Source: Nostoc punctiforme NIES-2108
GTDB taxonomy: Bacteria; Cyanobacteriota; Cyanobacteriia; Cyanobacteriales; Nostocaceae
Reading direction: 5' to 3'
Assembly: GCA_003326195.1 (NCBI GenBank)
Contig: LXQE01000182.1
Coordinates: 1-32,237, forward strand
Length of the DNA: 32,237 nucleotides
Made by a program: the position numbers and the translations under genes. A model generated the notes under the pieces. It had not been told where the DNA came from. It ran no database searches and was given only the letters and a program-made list of their open reading frames with translations. Shown piece by piece: positions 1-8,702 of the stretch; position 1 is the first letter of the stretch, and each line of letters starts with the position of its first letter.

Positions 1-272
1 CGGCGATGGATAACAAATATTTACTAAACATTTTAGCGCTAGCTTAAAAATAGTAGATCAAAACTTCAGTTGAATGTTTTACATAAAAGTTTGATTTATT
101 CTCTAAATATGTTTTTACGTAGCTCATAATTGAATTATTTTAGTATTGATGATTAGTCATTCAGTTGAAGATAAGCTAATTCAGATTTTTAAAAATATTT
201 TATTTATTTTATTTATCATCCCATCAATTTTTAGAATTATCTATGTCATTTTGGAATCTCCCTTAGTTTTTA
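1..272. other. AT-rich flank, no gene seen
   Basis: Very AT-rich sequence downstream of the membrane protein gene at 273-800. I see no open frame with coding character, no RNA gene and no clear hairpin terminator. An open frame at 241-474 on the minus strand only runs out of frame through the end of the 273-800 gene and is not counted. Confidence 0.5.
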
Positions 273-800
273 TTAGTAAATAAGATGCGTTTGCCCTGAT
301 AATTCTACCAATGTTAGGGAGAAAGTTTTTTGCTCCTGTCCATGAAATTTGACAAATTGAAAAGACGGAGGTGCTAAGGTAACATAGATTGAAATCACCA
401 TCACACCGTAGGTGAAAATTAATCCAATCAGCGTCAAACGGGCCTTGAGTTGAAGAGAAAGTTTGAGTCCACAAATTCCACCAACCACACTGCCAATAAT
501 CGAGCCTATTGGTGCTACGACAATGAAGTGCAAAAATATCGAAAGTCCACCGAAAGGCCCACCTATGTAAGTAGCTGGACTTGCAAAAATAGGTATCATT
601 GCTAGCAGCATCATCCCGAGAAAAGAACCCAACATCGCAGGTATAAGGACATCTTTCATACGGCGGCTAATTTTACCCATAATTAGCCCAATGATCCCAC
701 CAACCACAGCCCCGATAATTAAACTAATTAAAGTTGCGTATATTAGTTTTGGCAGAATGAAAGTCACAATAAACTCAAAGTTAATCAAATTCAAATTCAT
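273..800 (-). CDS. Small glycine-rich multi-span membrane protein
   Basis: A 175-residue hypothetical inner membrane protein starting at ATG (798-800). It shows about four hydrophobic segments, near residues 8-40, 50-75, 83-110 and 118-142. Glycine/small-residue stretches such as GAVVGGIIGLIMGK and GSIIGSVVGGICG look like glycine-zipper helix packing. The C-terminal ~30 residues are polar. I do not recognise the family and see no catalytic motif. The left end of an IS1380-type element lies about 20 bases upstream of the start codon, so the native promoter has probably been displaced and expression may depend on the element. The hydrophobic pattern supports a real gene; function is unknown. 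Confidence 0.6.
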   Translation of the reverse strand: MNLNLINFEFIVTFILPKLIYATLISLIIGAVVGGIIGLIMGKISRRMKDVLIPAMLGSFLGMMLLAMIPIFASPATYIGGPFGGLSIFLHFIVVAPIGSIIGSVVGGICGLKLSLQLKARLTLIGLIFTYGVMVISIYVTLAPPSFQFVKFHGQEQKTFSLTLVELSGQTHLIY

Positions 801-819
801 ATAGATGCAGTAAATCTGG

Positions 820-2680
820 CTGGATAGGTGAACGCGGATTTCTCACCAAATCTGAAAAAAAGGGAACAAAAACTGCGAAAATGTATATATAGCAAGCATT
901 TCAGCATTGATAGAGCATGACCCCACCTTCGACAGATCGTATACCAAAACAGTTCAGATTTGAACAGCCAAAATCAGTTCCAGTCGTAGTTAATTTCCAG
1001 GGTGGACAAGTAACATCTGATGCAGGTTTAAGCTTAATTGCTGAAATAGACAGAAAACTGCAAATCACATCACAGTTTGCACAGTGTTTCCAAGATTACC
1101 GAAAGCCAAATCGAATTGACCATTCAATAGAAGACTTAATTAGACAACGAATCTACGGGTTGGTCATGGGATACGAAGACTTAAATGACCATGAAGAATT
1201 ACGTCATGAGCCGATGTTTGCTCTATCATTAGGAAAAAGAATTGGAGTACAAGATAAGCCTGCAACATTAGCAGCTTATTTGTACATTAAATAGGCTAGA
1301 ACATTGTCCCGAAGATGTAGAACAAGGATCTGACAGTCATTATCATAAAATTGGACATTCCTCAGAAGAAATTGAAGGTCTATTTGTAAGTATATTTCTA
1401 AAATCTTACTCAAAAGAACCACAAAAAATTATTTTGGACTTAGATGTAACTGATGATTTAGTACACGGCAATCAGGAGCAAGTTTTCTTTAATACCTATT
1501 ATGGAGGATATTGCTATGCTCCACTTTATATTTTTTGTGGTAAACACTTATTAGCAGCCAAACTTCGTCCTTCTAATGTAGACCCAGCATTTGGGGCGTT
1601 ATAAGAGTTGCAGAGAGTCATTAAACAAATACGTAAACAGTGGCAGAATGTTGAGATATTAGTACGAGGCGATAGTGCCTATTCCAGAGACGATATAATG
1701 ATATGGTGTGAGTCGCAGGCTGGAGTTGACTATGTTTTTGGATTGGCGCGAAACAGTCGTTTAATTCAAATGGCTACAACAACTCAAGATAGAGCAAAGC
1801 TTGATTTTGAGCAAAAATTATCAACAGTAGTTTCATTCCTAGAAACTGTATTTAAACCAGATGAACAACTTTCCGAACTTGCTTTTGATTTGATTGATAA
1901 CTCAATTTGGCATAAGTCCTTAGACTATCAGACCCGTGAATCTTGGAGTCGTAGTCGTCGTGTTGTTTGTAAGGTTGAGTATGGAGCAAAGGGAACTAAT
2001 ATTCGTTTTGTTGTTACTTCTTTCACTACCAATAAAGTACCTCCTGGTCAACTATACAGACAAAAATATTGTCAGCGAAGGGAGATGGAAAATCGCTTTA
2101 AGGAACAACAACTTGAGCTTTTTAGTGATAGAACAAGTACCCACACATTTGCGGGAAATCAGTTGCGTTTGTGGTTCTCTTCTTTTGCTTATGTTTTGAT
2201 GAATGCATTGCGGTCACAATGTTTAGCCAAAACCGAATTACAAAATTCTCAAGTTGGGACTATTCGGACAAAATTATTAAAGTTAGGAGCCTTAATTACT
2301 ATAAGCTCACGGCGAATTTTAATTGCGATTACTAGCTCAAGTCCTTCCAAACATATCTTTGCTGCTGCTTACAGATGCTTAAAAATTCTCCCGAACACCG
2401 CTTAATCTCAAGTCAAGCAGCATTTCACCTTCTCTCTAATAATATTTTGGGCTTGGTCTGATTCAAGCCTTATTTTGGATGCTTAATTTTATGAACAGAG
2501 TGTTTCAATTTCAGTATTAAAAAAAATACAGTAACTGTTTTAGCTTGATAATTGCTAATTTATACTTAGTTTATTTAACCTCATAAATTTCAATTGATGA
2601 TGTATAAAAAAATGTCTTAAATCAAGTGAGGTGAATTGATTTTTTATTGTTTGTGAGAAATTCGCGGTGAAGTATGCCAG
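820..2680 (+). mobile_element. Decayed IS1380-family insertion sequence
   Basis: The ends carry an imperfect inverted repeat. The left end at 820-849 begins CTGGATA and contains CGCGGATTTCTCAC. The right end at 2651-2680, read on the minus strand, begins CTGGCATA and contains CGCGAATTTCTCAC. About 23 of 30 positions agree with one gap. The transposase inside (917-2405) is broken by a frameshift and a stop. I found no convincing target duplication just outside 820 and 2680, so the ends are approximate. About 275 bases lie between the transposase stop and the right repeat, which is long for the family and may include a later change. Confidence 0.65.
917..2405 (+). pseudogene. IS1380-family transposase, frameshifted and interrupted
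   Basis: DDE transposase of the IS1380 group, which cuts and pastes its element. The first frame (ATG 917 to stop 1294) holds the N-terminal part. The protein then continues in another frame from about 1281 (L-N-R-L-E-H-C-P-E-D), so one base was gained or two lost near 1275-1285. That second frame carries the first catalytic Asp region (I-L-D-L-D-V-T-D-D) and meets an in-frame TAA at 1602-1604, where the flanking codons read on as ALxELQRVIKQ. After it come the second Asp (VRGDSAYSR) and the Glu region (REMENRFKEQQLEL), ending at 2405. All three acidic sites remain but no single chain contains them. The element should not move by itself. Confidence 0.85.
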
Positions 2681-3030
2681 ATTCTAGCTAAAAACAATCC
2701 TGATTGACCAGTTAAAGGTGGATACTGGGTGATTGTCCTGCAATCCACGAGTTTAATAACACCGTAAGAACTTAGGATGGCAAATGTAAGTCAAAAATCT
2801 GTTGCAGTCGTTGTAGAAGCCCAAGCGTCCTTATCTTAGTGCTGTGGAAGAGAAATTGCTGAATGTAGTAGAGAAAGAATACGAGATTATAAATTAAATG
2901 CTATGCAGTTCTTATATAAACGTGAAATAAGTGGCTTGAGCCATTGGTGATGGGGGTACTTGAAGTTTGTCCGTTGGAATTATTAGACTTGAGAAGCTGA
3001 GTAAGCTTATCCTCAAATACTGTTGAAACT
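2681..3030. other. Intergenic region, possible decayed small gene
   Basis: 350 bases between the IS1380-type right end and the VOC gene. A short ATG frame at 2777-2839 has AGG just upstream and encodes about 20 residues (MANVSQKSVAVVVEAQASLS). An adjacent frame then reads YLSAVEEKLLNVVEKEYEI to about 2897. Together these could be a small gene broken by a frameshift, but I cannot name a family, and this could be chance. Nothing else is evident. Confidence 0.3.
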
Positions 3031-3507
3031 ATGGCATTTGAATTCGATCATCTGTTCATATGTACTGATATTAATGCTTGGGAAGCTGAAGCTTTAGTAT
3101 CATTTGGTCTAGTAGAAGGTTCATCTAACCCCCATCCTGGGCAAGGCACAGCTAATCGTCGTTTCTTTTTCCACAACGCCATGCTGGAATTTTTGTGGGT
3201 ACATAATCCCCAAGAAGCAAAGTCTGAGCTAATCTACCTGACTCGTCTTTGGGAGCGATGGACGAATCGAAAAAATGGCGCGTGTCCGTTTGGGATATGT
3301 TTACGCCCTGCGGTAGGTTCTGGTGACACAATTGCATTTTCTAGTTGGGCATATCGCCCACCTTATTTGCCCCAAACAATCAGTATTGCGGTAGGCACGA
3401 ATAGCGATGTATTAACTGAGCCAATGCTATTTCAAATTCCATTTGGTCAACGTCCAGATCGATATCCTACGGAGAAATTACAACCTTTAGACATATCCTT
3501 AATATAA
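3031..3507 (+). pseudogene. VOC/glyoxalase-like protein, N-terminal part, split by IS
   Basis: The first two thirds of a vicinal-oxygen-chelate superfamily protein (glyoxalase-like type). It begins MAFEFDHLFICTD, with the early His (H7) typical of the first metal-binding strand, and contains FHNAMLEFLWVHN. The native sequence runs to about base 3488; the last few residues before the stop at 3507 come from the inserted IS. The rest of the gene lies at 5761-5977. Removing 3486-5760 (the element plus one TTT copy) restores a continuous frame of 672 bases, 223 residues, reading QPLKHSVGLREIT across the join. The substrate is unknown. This copy cannot make the full protein. Confidence 0.85.
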
Positions 3508-3557
3508 GTATGTATGAGATAATTAAATAATTGAATATAAATTCAAGTGCGTATAAT

Positions 3558-3866
3558 ATGACAACACCTTTAGAAAGAATAGAGTCACATCCTCATGAAT
3601 CAAAAAGATTAATAGGTATTGAATACGAACATTTTTTAGGATTAGTAGAGTTAGCCGAGAAAAGACATTTAGAGAAACAGGCGTTTATTGAAAAAAATAA
3701 AATTCGGATTGTGGCGAAAGGTGGTGGAAGGAAACCAGATATGTCAGTCAAACAAGGAATATGTTTGTGCCTAATCTATCTGAGACAAAAACCCATTTTT
3801 GAAATACTCGGTTTATTATTTGATGTTTCTAAAACTAAGGCAATGATACATTTAATTATTGGATAA
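3558..3866 (+). pseudogene. IS5-family transposase, N-terminal HTH part
   Basis: This frame opens at ATG 3558 (a TTG at 3531 is a weaker option) and encodes the N-terminal part of an IS5-type transposase. It contains the helix-turn-helix segment with GGGRKPDMSVKQGICLCLIYLRQ and the following FEILGLLFDVSKTKA. At about 3848 the protein continues in the -1 frame as NDTFNYWIKILREILP. The -1 frame has a TAA just before this point, so any shift must occur within about nine bases. I see no strong slippery heptamer there. A one-base mutation is the simpler reading, although some IS5 subgroups use programmed frameshifting. Confidence 0.75.
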
Positions 3867-4097
3867 AAATATTAAGAGAAATCCTGCCAGCATCTCAAAT
3901 AGAAGAAGTCAGTGAATCCGAAGAAAAATATCAAAAGCTACGCCAATCATTACTAGAATACGAATTAATTGTAGATAGTGCAGAACAGCCTATAGAAAGA
4001 CCTGTGGACTATCAAGAGCAGAAAAAATACTACTCAGGTAAGAAAAAAATGCATACTCTGAAAAATCAATTTATTGTTTTAACGTGAGTTCGACGGA

Positions 4098-5045
4098 TCA
4101 GAAAACGGCAGGAGGTAGTGCAGGCAAATCTTTTGGGTAAATATCAATCGACGGTTTTTTGGGTAAATAGGTGTAAGCAGTCAAACCAGCCATCAGATTG
4201 ACCAAAAAGTTAAACACACTGCGATGCCGAGAGTGTTCTATTTGACACATATTTTTGAGATGGTCATTGACAGACTCAATTACTGCCCGTTTGCGTAAAA
4301 GAATTTTATCAATCAGTTTTACCAAACGGTTTTTCATCTTCTTTTTAGATTTGGTGACTAACTCTAAACCTCGCTCATATAACTCCTCAAATAATTTTTG
4401 TGAGATATATCCCCGGTCTCCAAAAAGTTTACCAATTAAGTCCTTGGTCATATCTGGTACTGGCTTCCGGTCGTCTACATTGGCTGGAGTTAGCTTGAAT
4501 GCCAGTAATTCTCCACAATCATTAATAATCAAATGAAGTTTAAAACCAAAGTGCCAACCTACAGAATTATTCCCCCATTTCACCAACCCTTTAAAAACTT
4601 TATGGGCGTGAGAGCGACAATTATGACAAACATTTATCGGGGTAGAATCAATAAAACTAATCCCTGTAATCTGTCCCGTGCGTGTATGCAAAAAACAACA
4701 CAACAACATTAAACACCTTCGCGTAGCGTCTCGAAGAGAAGGCATCAGTTCCACAAATCTGGTATAGCCCACCAAGTTGGGAAACGCTCCACGCCAGCTT
4801 TGTAGCACATGCAATGTGTAGAACTCCTTGAAAGTCTTATAACCACTGCCATGAAATGCGATCGCTATTGTCATTACTTCTGATAAGTGCATCCGGGAAG
4901 TGCTGCGGCGTTCTCCCGTTGTTGATGGTAACTGTGGTACTTGCTGCCACAGGCTTTCCCATTGATTGCAGAAATCATCTACGTCACAGAAAATTTGTGT
5001 GATGTCGAGGCGAGATACAATGGTAGACATAGCCGAGACCCTCAT
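4098..5045 (-). CDS. IS982-family transposase
   Basis: A 315-residue transposase of the IS982 family, full length for the group. The acidic triad can be placed at D133 (SFIDSTPIN), D210 (LFGDRGYIS) and E257 (RAVIESVNDHLKN). The upstream ATG gives MRVSAMSTIV; the second Met (residue 6, start at 5030) is an equally good or better start. The stop lies almost on the left inverted repeat. One oddity is the segment PSLRDATRRC near residues 102-111. It is encoded by a small dispersed repeat (4717-4742) and looks inserted in frame. Whether the enzyme still works with this insert cannot be told. Confidence 0.9.
   Translation of the reverse strand: MRVSAMSTIVSRLDITQIFCDVDDFCNQWESLWQQVPQLPSTTGERRSTSRMHLSEVMTIAIAFHGSGYKTFKEFYTLHVLQSWRGAFPNLVGYTRFVELMPSLRDATRRCLMLLCCFLHTRTGQITGISFIDSTPINVCHNCRSHAHKVFKGLVKWGNNSVGWHFGFKLHLIINDCGELLAFKLTPANVDDRKPVPDMTKDLIGKLFGDRGYISQKLFEELYERGLELVTKSKKKMKNRLVKLIDKILLRKRAVIESVNDHLKNMCQIEHSRHRSVFNFLVNLMAGLTAYTYLPKKPSIDIYPKDLPALPPAVF
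4717..4742. repeat. Small dispersed repeat inside the IS982 transposase
   Basis: CTTCGCGTAGCGTCTCG followed by AAGAGAAGG. The core GCGTAGCGTCTCGnAGAGAAGG occurs again at 13777-13799, and a diverged copy lies in reverse orientation at 29317-29346. It is read in frame and adds the peptide SLRDATRR. It resembles the very short mobile repeats of heterocystous cyanobacteria; the exact family name is not verified. Confidence 0.7.
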
Positions 5046-5756
5046 TTTTCTTTGATATTTTTAGTCTCGGCGTTTTTTTGTGACTTTTTTGCCAATTCTC
5101 AATCAATCTTAGCGTTCGCCAAAACCTACCTAGTTTCTCGCGCTTTATATCTAGCAAGCTTTTCGCCTTTTTCTAACCGTCGAACTCACGTTGTTTTACC
5201 AAATGGAGAAGATATCGTTGATGTAATAGTTGGAAAACTAGGGAAAACAAGTGATATTAATTTATTTAGAGCCAGCCGCGATAAATTTGATCCTAAACAA
5301 AAATTTTTAGGAGATAAAGCCTATAAGGGGGATGATGCAATAGCAACACCTCATAAAAAGACTAAAAATAACGAAATTACTGAGCTACAGAAACAAGAAA
5401 ATAAAGAATTATCTTCCAGAAGAATAGGTGTTGAACATCTCATAGGTCGAATTAAAATATTTAAAGTTGCTAGTGACAGATTCCGCCTTGCACATAATAA
5501 ATATAATCGGGTAATTATGAGTGTTTGCGGATTAGTTAGATTGCGAATGAATCAGGTGTTTTTATTAGGTCTTAATAGTTAAAAATAACTATTTAAAATT
5601 AAACATATTTAATTCTATTTTGGATAAAACTTTTGACAAAAATGTGACTATTAGCCTTAAAACCCTGATTCTATCGTCAGACTATTGTCAGCGATCGCCA
5701 GCCCCCAATAATGGCTCAAATCTATTTCTAGCATACATTTGCTAATTTGCGGATAT

Positions 5757-5977
5757 GTCTTTTAAAGCATAGCGTTGGTTTGCGCGAGATTACTCGTGTA
5801 GAGTTGATCAGCCCTTATGCGAACCGTTTGTCACCCGAACTTCAAGCAGTGATTGATACAAATCAAATCAGGGTGCTAGTAGGAATGGACTATTGTGTAG
5901 AGCTTGGTTTTGATGGAGAGGAGCAGGGGAAACAGGTAGATTTTCGACCTCAACTGCCGCTTATTATGAGTTGGTAA
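5757..5977 (+). pseudogene. VOC/glyoxalase-like protein, C-terminal part
   Basis: The remaining third of the VOC gene begun at 3031. True sequence starts at 5761 and reads LKHSVGLREITRVELISPYA, then a Cys-containing strand (YCVELGFDGE), ending PLIMSW. The few codons before 5761 come from the IS5 right inverted repeat. The frame and chain length agree with the left part once the element and one TTT copy are removed. No ribosome binding site is visible before the apparent ATG at 5757, so separate translation is unlikely to matter. Confidence 0.85.
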
Positions 5978-5982
5978 CTTAA

Positions 5983-6147
5983 ATGTACCACCTTATCTTT
6001 GTCTTATACAGTAACAGCACACTTTCAGATAAACTTCCCCAATCAGAAAATCCAGCTACAGTTACAATCAACATTACTGCTGTTGAAGTACCTGAATTGA
6101 CCGAAAAGTGGGGCAATACTTTTTCGGTAACTGTCACTCCTAAATAA
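5983..6147 (+). CDS. 54-residue hypothetical protein or gene remnant
   Basis: A short frame from ATG 5983 to TAA 6145-6147, starting 5 bases after the VOC stop. The last 40 residues (…ATVTINITAVEVPELTEKW… ending SVTVTPK) alternate Val/Thr/Ile as in a beta-sandwich or secreted-protein tail. The first residues look less natural. It may be the C-terminal remnant of a lost larger gene rather than an independent one. The family is not recognised. No ribosome binding site stands out. Confidence 0.3.
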   Translation: MYHLIFVLYSNSTLSDKLPQSENPATVTINITAVEVPELTEKWGNTFSVTVTPK

Positions 6148-6271
6148 TAGTTGTCAAAAGTCTGAGATAGTCTATCCTAATCATAGGGGAAAGTTAAGCC
6201 AAATAGCTGGTAACTATCATCTTCTCACTTTTCTCGCCTGTTTCTAATTGATATTAGGCGTAATTTCTCAA

Positions 6272-8635
6272 ATGGCTATAAGCGATCGCAGTTGCAGATG
6301 GAAATGTTGTTTGGCGATGGGTGGAGCGATGATCTTTTGTGATTCTGCAATTGCCCAAATCGCTCCTGATCGCACTTTGGGATCTGAAAGTTCTGTAGTT
6401 ACACCTCAAACTCCTGATTCTCCCGTTGATGTGATTTCGGGTGGAGCAACACGTGGCGCAAATTTGTTTCATAGCTTTGAGCAATTTTCCCTCCAAACCG
6501 GACGTACAGCTTTCTTTAAGAATGCAGCAAATATTCAGCACATAATTAGCCGAGTCACAGGTTCATCTATCTCTAATATTGATGGATTGATTCGAGCCAA
6601 CGGTGCAGCTAATCTATTTTTGATCAATCCGAATGGAATTATTTTTGGGCAAAACGCCCGTTTAGATATTGGTGGTTCATTTATGGCAAGTACAGCAAGT
6701 AGCTTGAAATTTGCCGACGGCTTAGAATTTAGTGCTATTACTCCACAAACTAAGCCTTTATTAAGCGTAAATGTTCCTCTTGGATTGCAATATGGAGAAA
6801 AAACTGGAGATATTCGCGTACAGGGAATAGGTGGTTCATCTGCTAGCCAACAGATGCTTGGACTAATACTACCATCAAATAAAACCTTGGCTTTAGTAGG
6901 CAAAAATGTAATCCTAGAAGGTGCTTTTCTGAATGTACCAGGCGGGCGAATTGAACTGGGTAGTGTTACGGGAGTTGGTCAAGTTAATCTCAGCCAAACA
7001 AACCAAGGCTGGGCTTTAAACTATCAAAACGCTAGAACATTAGGAAATATTCAATTGTCTAGAAGTTTTGTAGACATTGCCATTGAGGAAGGCAGCAGCA
7101 TTTTCAATCAAGCAGAAAGTGGTGTAGTTGCTATCAGAGGTTCGCAGTTAAACTTGGAAAGCTCCTCGATTGTTAGAGCCAGCACCTTTACTTCAGCAGC
7201 AGCAGGAAATGTCAGTATTGATGTCCAACGATTGATTATGCGAGGGGGAGCACAAGTCATAACTAGTACTCTAGGTACGGGGACGGGAGGAAATTTGAGT
7301 GTGAATGCTTCCGAATCAGTGGAATTGGCTGGAGAATTGATTGGCGCTAGCTTTACATCTGCTAGCGGATTATATTCTGCAACTGACGGAGCAGGGCAAG
7401 CAGGTTCGGTGACAATTACCACTCCTATATTACTTATCCAAGCAGGAGCACAAGTAAATGCCAGTACACGTAGTAGTGGCAAAGGAGGAAATGTAACTGT
7501 CACTGCTAACAAAGTGCATCTAATTGGTCGCACGGCTAACGATCTAAGTGCTAGTGGCTTGGCTAGCCTGACTCAAGGCGTAGGAGATGCAGGTTCAGTA
7601 ACAATTAATACTCAGGAATTGCTGCTTGAAGATGGGGCTGCGGTAAGTACTGCCACATTTACTCCTGGCAAGGGAGGTAATTTGACTGTTCTTGCTGACT
7701 CTGTACAACTGATTGGTCGCTCCGTCGGTGGTCGTCCTAGTAACTTGTCTGCTCAAGCAAGAAGCGCAGGAGATGGGGGAACCTTAAGGATTAATACCCA
7801 GCAACTATTAATTCGCGATGGGGCTGGAGTTTTTGTGGAAAGTCGGGAAACAAGCAATGCAGGTAATTTAACTATCGATGCTGATTCTATAGGTTTGGAC
7901 AATGGCACTTTGAGGGCTGATACTCGCAGTGCTAACAGCAACCCCGCTCAACCTCAAGCAACAATTACTCTACGTGCAAAAGATTTAATATTTCTGCGTC
8001 GTAACAGTAACATCAGCACTAACGCCATTGGCAACAATGTTATCGGCGGTGATATCAACATTGATACTGATTTTTTAGTAGCTGCGGAAAACAGTGACAT
8101 CAGTGCTAACTCTACTGATTTTCGGGGAGGTCGGGTGACAATAGCAGCAGTCAGCATCTTGGGCACAGAGTTTCGGAATGCATCTACCCTAGAAAGTGAC
8201 ATTACGGCTACAGGAGCAAGTCCTGACTTAAGTGGCATTGTAAAAATTAATACGCTCGATATTGACCCAAGCAAAGGATTGGTGGAACTGCCGATCGATA
8301 TAGTTGACGCTCAAGAGCAAATTGCTCAAGGCTGTAGTCCCAGAAGTGAACAAATTAGTAGTTTTGTGGTCACAGGACGCGGTGGGTTGTCAGACAGTCC
8401 CAACGAGATACTGAATGATGATGCTATTGAGGTAAATTTGGTTACTCTCGACCCTAAAGCCAATCGCTCTAGTGCAAATGTTTCTGCTTCTGCACCAGTT
8501 CCTATAGTAGAAGCTCAGGGGTTAGTAATGAGTAAAAACGGTGAAGTGCTGCTCACCGCCTCTGCGCCTACTGTCACACCCAATCATCCTGGGTTGACTC
8601 AAGAATCGTGCAATGTGAGGCAACAGGACAAGTAG
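6272..8635 (+). CDS. Secreted haemagglutination-activity-domain beta-helix protein
   Basis: 787 residues from ATG 6272; a TTG 24 bases upstream would add eight. I prefer the ATG because it gives a compact signal peptide (basic start, then CCLAMGGAMIFCDSAIAQ, cleavage near AIAQ-I). After it comes the haemagglutination-activity/TPS domain, with GANLFHSFEQFSLQTGRTAFF and NGAANLFLINPNGIIFGQNA, which guides two-partner secretion. The remainder is imperfect repeats of the type GxGGNLTVxAxxVxLxGR and AGSVTINTQxLLLxDGAxV, typical of a right-handed beta-helix. The C-terminal region has the SSFVVTGRGGLSDSPNEIL motif seen in cyanobacterial members. No TpsB outer-membrane partner lies in this window. The TPR-CHAT gene follows 67 bases downstream on the same strand, probably in one transcript. 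Confidence 0.88.
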   Translation: MAISDRSCRWKCCLAMGGAMIFCDSAIAQIAPDRTLGSESSVVTPQTPDSPVDVISGGATRGANLFHSFEQFSLQTGRTAFFKNAANIQHIISRVTGSSISNIDGLIRANGAANLFLINPNGIIFGQNARLDIGGSFMASTASSLKFADGLEFSAITPQTKPLLSVNVPLGLQYGEKTGDIRVQGIGGSSASQQMLGLILPSNKTLALVGKNVILEGAFLNVPGGRIELGSVTGVGQVNLSQTNQGWALNYQNARTLGNIQLSRSFVDIAIEEGSSIFNQAESGVVAIRGSQLNLESSSIVRASTFTSAAAGNVSIDVQRLIMRGGAQVITSTLGTGTGGNLSVNASESVELAGELIGASFTSASGLYSATDGAGQAGSVTITTPILLIQAGAQVNASTRSSGKGGNVTVTANKVHLIGRTANDLSASGLASLTQGVGDAGSVTINTQELLLEDGAAVSTATFTPGKGGNLTVLADSVQLIGRSVGGRPSNLSAQARSAGDGGTLRINTQQLLIRDGAGVFVESRETSNAGNLTIDADSIGLDNGTLRADTRSANSNPAQPQATITLRAKDLIFLRRNSNISTNAIGNNVIGGDINIDTDFLVAAENSDISANSTDFRGGRVTIAAVSILGTEFRNASTLESDITATGASPDLSGIVKINTLDIDPSKGLVELPIDIVDAQEQIAQGCSPRSEQISSFVVTGRGGLSDSPNEILNDDAIEVNLVTLDPKANRSSANVSASAPVPIVEAQGLVMSKNGEVLLTASAPTVTPNHPGLTQESCNVRQQDK

Positions 8636-8702
8636 ATGCATTGTCAGCACCAGGCGATCGCATTCCTGTGACTAAGACGCAAAGCGCATTGAGGGCAAGG
8701 AC

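Larger units (their letters stand above)
4082..5191 (-). mobile_element. Complete IS982-family element nested in the IS5 element
   Basis: 1110 bases bounded by perfect 15-base inverted repeats: ACGTGAGTTCGACGG at 4082-4096 and its complement at 5177-5191. The 7-base target duplication TGTTTTA lies at 4075-4081 and 5192-5198. A single intact transposase fills it on the minus strand. Perfect ends, perfect target copies and an open transposase suggest the most recent insertion in this window. Removing it restores the frame of the host transposase exactly. Confidence 0.93.
3847..5582 (+). pseudogene. IS5-family transposase, DDE part, split by IS982
   Basis: The catalytic part of the same transposase, in two pieces. 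The left piece (about 3847-4081) reads to QFIVL and includes the first Asp in LIVDSAEQPIERP. The right piece resumes at 5199 with PNGEDIVDVIVG. It carries the second Asp in LGDKAYKG and the Glu in RRIGVEHLIGRIK, ending at 5582. Removing the IS982 element and one target copy joins them in frame as QFIVLPNGED. All three catalytic residues survive, so the damage is the insertion plus the upstream frameshift. Family: DDE_Tnp_4 type, by recognition. Confidence 0.82.
3489..5760 (+). mobile_element. IS5-family element interrupted by an IS982 element
   Basis: The outer inverted repeats are AGACATATCC at 3489-3498 and GGATATGTCT at 5751-5760, a perfect 10-base match. The target site TTT is duplicated at 3486-3488 and 5761-5763. 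Without the nested IS982 element and its extra target copy the element is about 1155 bases, a normal IS5-family size. It carries an HTH plus DDE transposase in two frames and about 180 bases of trailer before the right end. It sits inside the VOC gene and is older than the IS982 insertion. Confidence 0.88.

Noticed and set aside
811..824. Target-site duplication for the IS1380-type element
   Set aside because: The four to five bases outside 820 and 2680 do not match in any alignment I tried.
3836..3856. Programmed -1 frameshift in the IS5-type transposase
   Set aside because: The shift window is only about nine bases and has no clear slippery heptamer or following hairpin; a mutation is simpler, though not excluded.
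4255..4536. Plus-strand frame within the IS982 element
   Set aside because: Antisense reading of the transposase; composition without domain features.
7108..8274. Minus-strand open frames opposite the beta-helix gene
   Set aside because: Shadow frames of the repeated GGNLTV/AGSVTI coding sequence, with no independent starts or motifs.
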